NCBI GenBank assembly: GCA_030592655.1
Contig: JAUVIQ010000138.1
Coordinates: forward strand, 1-8,613
Source: Planctomycetales bacterium
Lineage (GTDB): Bacteria > Planctomycetota > Phycisphaerae > SM23-33
Reading direction: 5' to 3'
Length of the DNA stretch: 8,613 nt
The notes below the pieces were generated by a model. That model searched no databases. It saw nothing but the letters and a program-made list of their open reading frames with translations, and was not told the origin of the DNA. The translations under genes and the position numbers were made by a program. This document shows positions 1 to 6,098 of this stretch, in pieces (within the stretch, counting starts at the first letter, position 1; every line of letters begins with the position of its first letter).

Positions 1-1599
1 CTGGTGTATTTTCTTGGTCGGCGATGGTATGGGCGGCGTGTCGGTCTGCTGGCTGCATGCCTGTGGGCGACTGCCCAGCACATGGGCAAGATGACCTACG
101 TCGCCGTAACGGACATGCTTCTGTCGCTGTGGATACTTCTCGCCATAATGTGCGCTGATCGGCTGTTGTTTCATCGCGCGCCGCGCGAGCAGCGATGGAA
201 ATGGGCGGTTGGGCTTTGGGCGGCGATGATCCTCGGCGCTGTTACCAAGGGATGGGGAATAGCCAACCTTATCCTCGTCGGTGGGGCGTTGGCGTTGGCT
301 GCAGCCGTCGGTCCTGGTTTCAAGGTGTTGCGGCTGGCCGAGGATTCCGGCACGGAACTGGCTCTGCTGCTTCGCATTGTGGGCAGGCGGTGGTGGCGGG
401 CGATGAAGGCAACACACTTCGTTTGGGGCATCCTGGCGATGGTGGTGGTTCTGACTCCGATATGGGTCGGTATGTTCATTCAGGGCGGCGAGGAGTTCGC
501 AGAGAGAACCGATCGTGACGTCCTTCAGCGCATCACCGGCTCCGGCGAGCACCCGCCTCATTCCCGATCCACAGGCCCGGCATTGAACCTGCTCTACTAC
601 GCGCTGCCGATGTCGATCTTTATGGTCGGCGCGCTGCTGTTGACAAAATTTCGGCTTTGGTTTTCCCGCCGAGGCCCCATCAGTCTTCCGTTGTGCTGGG
701 TATTGGCCGTTGCGGTTCCGTTTTCGCTGACGCACGCATTCAGGCCTGATTATCTGCTACCGTGCTATGCCGCCGTTGCGCTGATGGCGGCCTGGGCAAT
801 TGAGGAAATCATTCGTCGCGGCAAGAGTGGTAATCAACTTACGCGGATTTTGCGGCATGTTTTCGCGGCTGCGCCTGTGGTAATCGGTGTGGGATTAATC
901 CTGTTGCCGCTGATATACCTTTTCTACGATTACATGCCGCGTTTCATCACGAAGAACATAAAGATGCCATCACTAGTACCGGCGTTCACCTGGTGGGTCT
1001 TGTGCAGCCTGATAGGTCTGGGCGTGGTTGTGCTGGCGCTGGCTGTTCGATGGTCTTTGCAGTGGCGGCTTCGACGGGTCGCAGCCGTGGCTGTGGTGGG
1101 GATGCTGGGGGTGATATTCATCGATCGGCACATGTTCAGCCGGCACGCCCGCACGCGCGACGGCGAAAAGATGGTCGCCTTCGCGCGAGAGGCGAAACCG
1201 ATGTTGGGTGAAGATCAATTCGCGGTTCATCGTGCACAAAAACTGGCAGTGGAATTGTACATTGGCCGCTTCGGCCAATGGGCGAAACCGCACGGTACGC
1301 CGGAGCCTAATCTATGGACCGTCGATTCGCTCAATAGTTCCGACATCAGTTCCGACATCCCCTGGCTGATAACTTGCGACCGGGGATTAATCAGGCTTGG
1401 CGCGACGAAGATTGTCAAGTCCGGCGGGAAGGAAGTTGAAATAATGAGGCCTGAGGACCTCGGCCTGGTCAAGGCCCGGAGCGAACCGGTTCTCTCGCAG
1501 GGTTGGGGGCGGATATACCTGATTCGCCTTCGCCGTCCGATCCGCGTTTCGGGGAAACCTCGAATACCGCCCCATGTTTCGGGAAAACAGAACGACTGA
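1..1599 (+). CDS. ArnT/PMT-type membrane glycosyltransferase, 5'-partial
   Basis: The frame is open from the first base, so the gene starts upstream; the visible part is about 530 residues. It is a polytopic membrane protein: hydrophobic spans lie near residues 12-28, 36-53, 68-105, 140-158, 198-215, 230-265, 290-312 and 328-370, followed by a soluble C-terminal part of about 150 residues. The opening YFLGRRWYGRRVGLLAA and the later TDMLLSLWILLA look like the second and third segments of lipid-linked-sugar transferases (GT39/ArnT-like), and RPDYLLPCYAAVALMAAWA matches the usual K/R-x-YLLP-x-x-P/A segment. The family's catalytic acidic motif sits in the first periplasmic loop, which is outside the window, so activity cannot be judged. 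Such enzymes move a sugar from a polyprenyl-phosphate carrier to lipid A, protein or another glycan at the outer face of the inner membrane; the acceptor here is unknown. The stop codon is the first base triplet of an inverted-repeat element. Family call fairly sure, substrate not. Confidence 0.8.
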   Translation: MVYFLGRRWYGRRVGLLAACLWATAQHMGKMTYVAVTDMLLSLWILLAIMCADRLLFHRAPREQRWKWAVGLWAAMILGAVTKGWGIANLILVGGALALAAAVGPGFKVLRLAEDSGTELALLLRIVGRRWWRAMKATHFVWGILAMVVVLTPIWVGMFIQGGEEFAERTDRDVLQRITGSGEHPPHSRSTGPALNLLYYALPMSIFMVGALLLTKFRLWFSRRGPISLPLCWVLAVAVPFSLTHAFRPDYLLPCYAAVALMAAWAIEEIIRRGKSGNQLTRILRHVFAAAPVVIGVGLILLPLIYLFYDYMPRFITKNIKMPSLVPAFTWWVLCSLIGLGVVVLALAVRWSLQWRLRRVAAVAVVGMLGVIFIDRHMFSRHARTRDGEKMVAFAREAKPMLGEDQFAVHRAQKLAVELYIGRFGQWAKPHGTPEPNLWTVDSLNSSDISSDIPWLITCDRGLIRLGATKIVKSGGKEVEIMRPEDLGLVKARSEPVLSQGWGRIYLIRLRRPIRVSGKPRIPPHVSGKQND

Positions 1600-1843
1600 A
1601 GAAGAAAAAAAAGAGAAGATAGCGGGATTACGGGGATTACGGGATTATGGGGATTATATTTAATTTTGAAAAGTCCTGACTTGCGAGGAGACTGAGCCGA
1701 AGTTTATTAACAGAGTTCCAAGTGCCAATGACGACTTCAACTTTTATTTTTATGCTTCTTTTGTTTCTTTTGGCAAAATAAAAATCCCTGTAATCCTATA
1801 ATCCCTATAATCCTGCTATTCCGCTTCTTTTTCTTCTTCTTCA
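1597..1843. repeat. 247-bp element with long imperfect inverted ends (MITE-like)
   Basis: The left arm (about 1597-1660) starts TGAAGAAGAA, passes through a purine run and then GGGATTA-type units (1624-1656). The right arm (about 1783-1843), read on the opposite strand, starts with the same TGAAGAAGAA, has the same purine run and the same series of GGATTA units. Similarity stops abruptly outside 1597 and 1843. Within the GGATTA part the arms differ almost only by transitions at the two bases between units (CG or TG on the left, TA or CA on the right). The roughly 120-bp centre is AT-richer and has no ORF. No clear target-site duplication is visible. It could be a non-autonomous mobile element or a bidirectional terminator between two converging genes. 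The element supplies the stop codon of the upstream glycosyltransferase gene. Confidence 0.65.
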
Positions 1844-1888
1844 AACAAAATCAAAATCCCACTATCCTCTCTCAGCGTCGGTTGGACC

Positions 1889-2674
1889 TTATCCGGTGCG
1901 GGATTTGCGGGAACGCATCCTCAAATAAACGCTCAGCATATAGAACATTATCACCATTGCGTAGCAGTATTCCTTGAACTCGCCGGAGCCTTTAAAGAAG
2001 GCCAGGTCGGCGTAACTACCGCTCGACGGCGCTCCCAGTATGTGTTCCATCCGCTTGGGTAGCCTCAGTAGAATCGCCATCGCCGATATAAGCACCAGCC
2101 GGTAATTGGGAATCAACCAGTACCGGGGACTTTTCGGCGCTTCCGGCGCAGCCAGTCGGCGTTTCAGCACCAAGGGAAGGATAATCCCGCCGACCACAAT
2201 AGCGGCGAACATCAGTTGCCTGGGCACGTTGTTAAAGATGTTATGAGTGTTATGAAAGTTGAATTCGTCCTGTGTGTTGATTTTTTTGACGGCTTCGGGG
2301 GTTTTGTATCCCAGCCAGTGCTGTCCCCAACTGGCTTCTTCGCCGGCGAAGTACAATGCCCCAAGGGCGACAAGCAGCATCACCCATCCGACGCCTCTCG
2401 GCAGTTCGCGCCGGCGAAGAAAGATCAGTACGCCCGCGACAATCGCCGGCAGCAGGAAAATAACCGTCAGGTTCTGGACAAGCCCGAACTCTTCGGTCAT
2501 CTGCTGCTTCCATCCCTCAGCATCCAGCACTGCCGGGGCTATGAATCTAAGAGCCAGCGAAGCCAGAGGCAATCCCACCCAAATCCAGAGAGGCAAATCA
2601 CGCTTTTTATCGATAGTGGATGCTGTCAATCCCTTAATACTCCAACCGATTAATCCGGTAATGCTTTGGTTCAA
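1889..2674 (-). CDS. Polytopic membrane protein with GEExSWGQ motif, function unknown
   Basis: A 261-residue protein with about six hydrophobic spans near residues 28-50, 65-87, 93-112, 153-171, 190-205 and 236-252. The loop after span 3 carries GEEASWGQHWLG (111-122), then TPE (125-127) and NTQDEFNFHN (133-142). I recall an EEISWGQ...TPE...N.Q.E.NLHN pattern from a family of uncharacterised bacterial membrane proteins often seen near glycan genes; the acidic and His residues could form a polar site at the membrane face. The C-terminus is strongly basic (RMRSRKSR), which suggests a cytoplasmic end. The longest frame opens with TTG at 2674 without a Shine-Dalgarno sequence. A second TTG at 2629 (residue 16) has GGAG ten bases upstream and would remove a non-conserved-looking leader, so the true start may be 2629. 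It converges on the glycosyltransferase gene across the inverted-repeat element. No biochemical role can be assigned. Confidence 0.75.
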   Translation of the reverse strand: MNQSITGLIGWSIKGLTASTIDKKRDLPLWIWVGLPLASLALRFIAPAVLDAEGWKQQMTEEFGLVQNLTVIFLLPAIVAGVLIFLRRRELPRGVGWVMLLVALGALYFAGEEASWGQHWLGYKTPEAVKKINTQDEFNFHNTHNIFNNVPRQLMFAAIVVGGIILPLVLKRRLAAPEAPKSPRYWLIPNYRLVLISAMAILLRLPKRMEHILGAPSSGSYADLAFFKGSGEFKEYCYAMVIMFYMLSVYLRMRSRKSRTG

Positions 2675-2719
2675 TTGTTGTATGAAATTGTTAAGTGCAT
2701 TTGTGTTTTGACTTTACAG

Positions 2720-2763
2720 TTTTTGCGAAACGGCAAGCCGTCCGGTTTGCCGCTTCGCAAAAA
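2720..2763. terminator. Strong hairpin between two minus-strand genes
   Basis: Arms 2720-2736 (TTTTTGCGAAACGGCAA) and 2747-2763 pair over 17 bases with a single imperfection, around a 10-base loop. T's open the left arm and A's close the right arm, so neither strand has the usual T-tail after the stem; part of the stem itself would be A-U. It lies 40 bp after the stop of the nucleotidyltransferase and upstream of the membrane-protein gene, so it probably ends or attenuates minus-strand transcription. It also shares a 16-bp core with a site at 8281-8296, which makes a dispersed repeat equally possible. Confidence 0.5.
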
Positions 2764-2802
2764 TCGTAACCAGATACCTTTTGCAGAAGAACTTTGCAAT
2801 GT

Positions 2803-3132
2803 TCATGCGACCTGTTCATAGACCTTACCTTCTTTCAGTGCGCTGTAATAGACGGTGTTGGGAGTGTCCCGCCAGTAGTCGAATTTCTCTTCGCTAACCA
2901 CCAGCACATCAACCGGAATCAGAAACTGCCCAAGCAGCGGTTGTAATGCCTGTCGCAGCCGGACCATTTCCGCGAGGCGGTTTTTCACTTCCGGTTCGAT
3001 GACCAGGAAGTCCAGATCGCTGCGTGCGTCGGCCTGGCCACGGGCGTACGAGCCGAACAGGATCACCTTCGATCCCGGTGCGGTCTCAAGCAGCAGATTC
3101 ACCGCCTTCGTAATGGTTTGTTCATCTATCAT
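2803..3132 (-). CDS. Orphan minimal nucleotidyltransferase (MNT / KNTase fold)
   Basis: A 109-residue protein starting at ATG 3132 (MIDEQTITKAV). It has the signature of the DNA polymerase beta-like nucleotidyltransferase superfamily: GSYARG (27-32), then SDLDFLV with the metal-binding pair Asp39 and Asp41, and a third acidic residue, Asp75, in PVDVLVV. The length is that of stand-alone MNT-domain proteins. Many of these pair with an adjacent HEPN protein (MntA-HepT toxin-antitoxin, where the MNT partner AMPylates the HEPN toxin). No HEPN gene, with its R-x4-6-H motif, is visible on either side, so this copy looks solitary; substrate and role are unknown. It is divergent from gyrA across about 200 bp. 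The reading frame stays open upstream for almost 3 kb, antisense to gyrA, but the family begins close to this ATG, so a longer start is not credible. The start has no clear Shine-Dalgarno sequence. Confidence 0.85.
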   Translation of the reverse strand: MIDEQTITKAVNLLLETAPGSKVILFGSYARGQADARSDLDFLVIEPEVKNRLAEMVRLRQALQPLLGQFLIPVDVLVVSEEKFDYWRDTPNTVYYSALKEGKVYEQVA

Positions 3133-3164
3133 AATTCGTATTTTACGATTTCCACAGGTGAAAT

Positions 3165-3193
3165 AATATACTCTGTTTTTACAACACTCACCA
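3165..3193 (-). promoter_or_regulatory. Candidate promoter of the nucleotidyltransferase gene
   Basis: On the minus strand TGGTGA (3193-3188) is followed after 17 bases by TATATT (3170-3165). The -10 is good and the -35 is weak (three of six bases). Transcription would start near 3158, giving a leader of about 26 bases. Judged from consensus only. Confidence 0.35.
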
Positions 3194-3217
3194 GTCGCAA
3201 AGGCGCAAAACCGTTGA

Positions 3218-3246
3218 TTGCAATCCGTCGATTTTGATGCGATAAT
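3218..3246 (+). promoter_or_regulatory. Candidate sigma-70-type promoter of gyrA
   Basis: TTGCAA (3218-3223), a 17-base spacer, then GATAAT (3241-3246), preceded by TGC, which gives an extended -10. The start point would be near 3253, leaving a leader of about 78 bases before the GTG. The promoter does not overlap the nucleotidyltransferase promoter and faces away from it. Confidence 0.6.
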
Positions 3247-3266
3247 ATCCCGCCGGGAGCCCAAAG

Positions 3267-3292
3267 GCAAGGTGGCGAAGGACACGCCTTGC
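3267..3292 (+). promoter_or_regulatory. Hairpin in the gyrA leader
   Basis: GCAAGGTG and CACGCCTTGC can form a stem of about 8 bp including one G-U pair, with a loop of about 10 bases, inside the predicted gyrA 5' leader and 38 bases before the start codon. A regulatory role is only a possibility; there is no T-run behind it, so it is not a terminator. Confidence 0.3.
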
Positions 3293-3318
3293 GAATCCCC
3301 GATTTTATTGATTCTTAC

Positions 3319-3323
3319 AGGAG
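3319..3323 (+). promoter_or_regulatory. Ribosome binding site deciding the gyrA start
   Basis: AGGAG lies 7 bases before GTG at 3331. The open frame extends upstream to a TTG at 3289, but that codon has no such site and would lie in the leader hairpin, so GTG 3331 is preferred. Confidence 0.8.
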
Positions 3324-3330
3324 TAGATTT

Positions 3331-5952
3331 GTGGCAGAACGTGAAGCAAAAGCGGCGTCGGACAATACGGATAATAATTCGGCCTCGGCGGTCGCCGAAA
3401 TGCCGGCAGAACTGATATTCGAAAACGAGCGGATTGAAGACCTCCTCATTGAGGAGGAGATGCGCGATTCGTATCTGACCTACGCGATGAGCACGATAAT
3501 GGACCGCGCGCTGCCTGATATCCGCGACGGTCTGAAACCTTCGCAGCGTCGCGTCCTGATGGCAATGCACGACCTGCACCTTGGCCCGCGAACAAAGCAC
3601 AGAAAATGCGCGAAGATCGCCGGCGACACCTCCGGCAACTACCACCCGCACGGCGAAGGCGTGGTCTATCCCACGCTCGTCCGCCTCGGACAGGACTGGA
3701 GCATGCGCTGTCCGCTGGTCGATCCGCAGGGCAACTTCGGTTCTATAGACGGCGACCCGCCGGCGGCAATGAGGTACACCGAGGCCCGCATGACCGCACC
3801 GGCCACCGATATGCTCGAAGACATCCAATACGACACCGTCGATATGCAGGCCAATTACGACGATACCCGCACCGAGCCGACCGTCCTGCCGTCCAAATTC
3901 CCCAACCTCCTGGTCAACGGTTCGCAGGGTATCGCCGTGGGGATGGCCACCTCCATCCCGCCACACAACCTCGGCGAAGTATGCGACGCGCTGGTGCACC
4001 TTATCGACAATCCCGAAGCCGACATTATCGAATTGATGAAAATCATCCCCGGTCCTGATTTTCCCACCGGCGGGATAATCTGCGGAAGGAGCGGTATCCA
4101 TAAGGGCTACACTACCGGCAGGGGACACATCGCCCTCCGCGCACGAATGCACACCGAAGAGCAGGCCCGAGGCGGAAAAACGCTGATTATCATCACCGAA
4201 ATTCCATACCAGGTTCTCAAGACCACTATCATCGAGCGGATTGCCGACAACGTCAAAAACGGGCGAATTCCCGACATCGCCGACCTGAACGACCACTCCG
4301 ACCGGGACGGGATGCGGATCGTCGTGGAACTCAAAAAAGGCACAGAACCGGAGTTGGTGATAAATCAACTCTACAAGTACACGCCGCTCCAGAGCACCTT
4401 CAGTATCATCAACATCGCTCTGGTCAACCGCGCGCCTCGAACGCTCGACCTTCGGCAGTTCCTGGTGGCGTTCCTCGACCATCGCAAGGAGGTTATCCGC
4501 CGGCGGACGACTTTCCTGCTCAGACGGGCACGGCAACGGGCGCACCTGCTGGAGGGGCTGATACTGGCCGTCGCCGACATCGACGAAATTATCACCATTA
4601 TCAAGAAAAGCCCCGACGTCCCGACAGCCAAAGAACGCCTGATGGAAAAAAAACTCCGCCTGACGGAAAAGGCGACCGTCCGCAAACTCCTTCCCAAAGA
4701 GTTCGTCAAGCAGGCGTCGCAATCCGGCGGAATGAACCTCACCGCCGTTCAGGCCGACGCCATCCTGGCGATGCAACTCCAACGATTGACAGGCCTGGAA
4801 ATCCAGAAACTCGCGCGGGATTATTCCGCCCTGGTCGAGGAGATTACCGGACATGAAGCCATCCTTGCCGACGAACGTCTGCTGCTGGACGTTATCCGTG
4901 AGGATATTTACGAGATAAAGGGCAAGTACGCCAACCCGCGCCGGACCGAAATTATGGGAGACGTCGACGACTTCAACTACGAAGACCTCATCGCCGAGGA
5001 GGATGTGGTCGTAACCATCAGCCACGCCGGATACGTCAAACGTATGCCTCTGACGACGTATCGCCGTCAGGGAAGGGGCGGACGAGGCGTCATCGGATCG
5101 GACAAGAAGGAAGGCGACTTCATCGAGCAGCTCTTCATCGCCTCCACGCACGATTACATGTTGTTCTTTACCAACACCGGCAGAATGTATTGGCTTAAGG
5201 TTTATGACGTACCCTCGATGAGCCGTCAATCCAAAGGCCGAGCTATTATCAACCTTCTCCAGATGCAGAAGGACGAGCGTATCTGCGCCGTTATATCCGT
5301 CCGCGAATTCGACGAGCGATACCTGGTTACCGCCACGATGAAAGGTCAGATTAAAAAGACCGTACTGTCTGCCTATGGGAACCCGCGAAAGGGCGGTATC
5401 CAGGCGATGGGTCTGGGCACAGACGACACTGTTATCGGAGCGGCGGTTACACGCGGCGACGACCAGATCGTCCTGTGTACGCGCGACGGAAAGGCCATTC
5501 GGTTCAAAGAAGCGAATGTCAGGTCGATGGGACGAACCGCCGGCGGGGTCAGAGGAGTCAATTTGCGAAAAGGCGATGAAGTGGTCGGTATGTCCGTGGT
5601 CGATCCGACCGCTGCGCTTCTGACTGTCTGCGAGCACGGATACGGAAAGCGGACAAAATTTGAGGAGTATCGCATCCAGTCGCGCGGCGGGATGGGTATC
5701 ATTAATATCAGGACCAGCGGACGAAACGGAAAAGTCGTAGCCATCAAGAGCGTCCGCGACAACGACGAACTGGTACTGATTACCGAAGGCGGAATGGTCG
5801 TTCGGATCGGCGTGTCCGACATGAGGAGTATCGGGCGGGCCACCCAGGGCGTTCGGATGATAAACCTCAAGTCCGAAGATCGGGTTGTGGCGCTGGCAAG
5901 GGTTGTAACCGACGGTGCGGATTCCGCAGAAAACGCTTCCGACCAGGATTAG
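3331..5952 (+). CDS. gyrA: DNA gyrase subunit A
   Basis: The A subunit of type IIA topoisomerase, which cuts and rejoins DNA in the A2B2 gyrase and introduces negative supercoils using ATP bound by GyrB. The protein has 873 residues, close to the E. coli length. After about 40 low-complexity residues comes RDSYLTYAMSTI (from 45), then the winged-helix region with HPHGEG (105-110) and the catalytic pair Arg148-Tyr149 in AMRYTEARM; Ile201 in GIAVGM matches the DNA-intercalating isoleucine. A tower and coiled-coil region follows, and from about residue 540 the beta-pinwheel C-terminal domain. A GyrA box, QGRGGRG (580-586), separates it from ParC, which lacks the box. The tail is acidic (ADSAENASDQD). 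At the quinolone pocket, E. coli Ser83 and Asp87 correspond to Gly110 and Pro114, so the water-metal bridge for quinolones should be absent. No gyrB is in the window; a paralogous topoisomerase A subunit is the only real alternative. Confidence 0.96.
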   Translation: MAEREAKAASDNTDNNSASAVAEMPAELIFENERIEDLLIEEEMRDSYLTYAMSTIMDRALPDIRDGLKPSQRRVLMAMHDLHLGPRTKHRKCAKIAGDTSGNYHPHGEGVVYPTLVRLGQDWSMRCPLVDPQGNFGSIDGDPPAAMRYTEARMTAPATDMLEDIQYDTVDMQANYDDTRTEPTVLPSKFPNLLVNGSQGIAVGMATSIPPHNLGEVCDALVHLIDNPEADIIELMKIIPGPDFPTGGIICGRSGIHKGYTTGRGHIALRARMHTEEQARGGKTLIIITEIPYQVLKTTIIERIADNVKNGRIPDIADLNDHSDRDGMRIVVELKKGTEPELVINQLYKYTPLQSTFSIINIALVNRAPRTLDLRQFLVAFLDHRKEVIRRRTTFLLRRARQRAHLLEGLILAVADIDEIITIIKKSPDVPTAKERLMEKKLRLTEKATVRKLLPKEFVKQASQSGGMNLTAVQADAILAMQLQRLTGLEIQKLARDYSALVEEITGHEAILADERLLLDVIREDIYEIKGKYANPRRTEIMGDVDDFNYEDLIAEEDVVVTISHAGYVKRMPLTTYRRQGRGGRGVIGSDKKEGDFIEQLFIASTHDYMLFFTNTGRMYWLKVYDVPSMSRQSKGRAIINLLQMQKDERICAVISVREFDERYLVTATMKGQIKKTVLSAYGNPRKGGIQAMGLGTDDTVIGAAVTRGDDQIVLCTRDGKAIRFKEANVRSMGRTAGGVRGVNLRKGDEVVGMSVVDPTAALLTVCEHGYGKRTKFEEYRIQSRGGMGIINIRTSGRNGKVVAIKSVRDNDELVLITEGGMVVRIGVSDMRSIGRATQGVRMINLKSEDRVVALARVVTDGADSAENASDQD

Positions 5953-5979
5953 ACCGAGACGGTTTAATCGACTTGTTGG

Positions 5980-6000
5980 AATCCGCAATCCGCAATCCGA
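5980..6000. repeat. Three 7-bp tandem units behind gyrA
   Basis: AATCCGC, AATCCGC and AATCCGA follow one another without gaps, 27 bp after the gyrA stop, and run into another AATC. On the other strand the unit reads GCGGATT, close to the GGATTAC units of the 1597-1843 element. No hairpin terminator is evident for gyrA. Confidence 0.6.
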
Positions 6001-6008
6001 AATCATCT

Positions 6009-6037
6009 TGACCCTCCCGCCGGCAGGTGATAAACTC
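6009..6037 (+). promoter_or_regulatory. Candidate promoter of glnA
   Basis: TTGACC (6009-6014), a 17-base spacer, then TAAACT (6032-6037). The -35 matches five of six consensus bases and the -10 four of six. The leader would be about 55 bases. I found no sigma-54 type GG-N10-GC element in the 146-bp spacer, so nitrogen control through sigma-54 is not indicated by the sequence. Confidence 0.45.
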
Positions 6038-6085
6038 CCACCCCGTCGTAGGTTTGTGTCGTGGTTGAAATGTTCCCGCTTTTCT

Positions 6086-6092
6086 GGAAGGA
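6086..6092 (+). promoter_or_regulatory. Ribosome binding site of glnA
   Basis: GGAAGGA ends 6 bases before ATG 6099. An earlier ATG at 6094 is in another frame, so the spacing supports 6099. Confidence 0.75.
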
Positions 6093-6098
6093 AATGCA

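Noticed and set aside
1624..1656. Telomere-like GGGATTA repeats.
   Set aside because: The units are irregular, form one arm of an inverted repeat inside a chromosome segment, and continue into ordinary genes.
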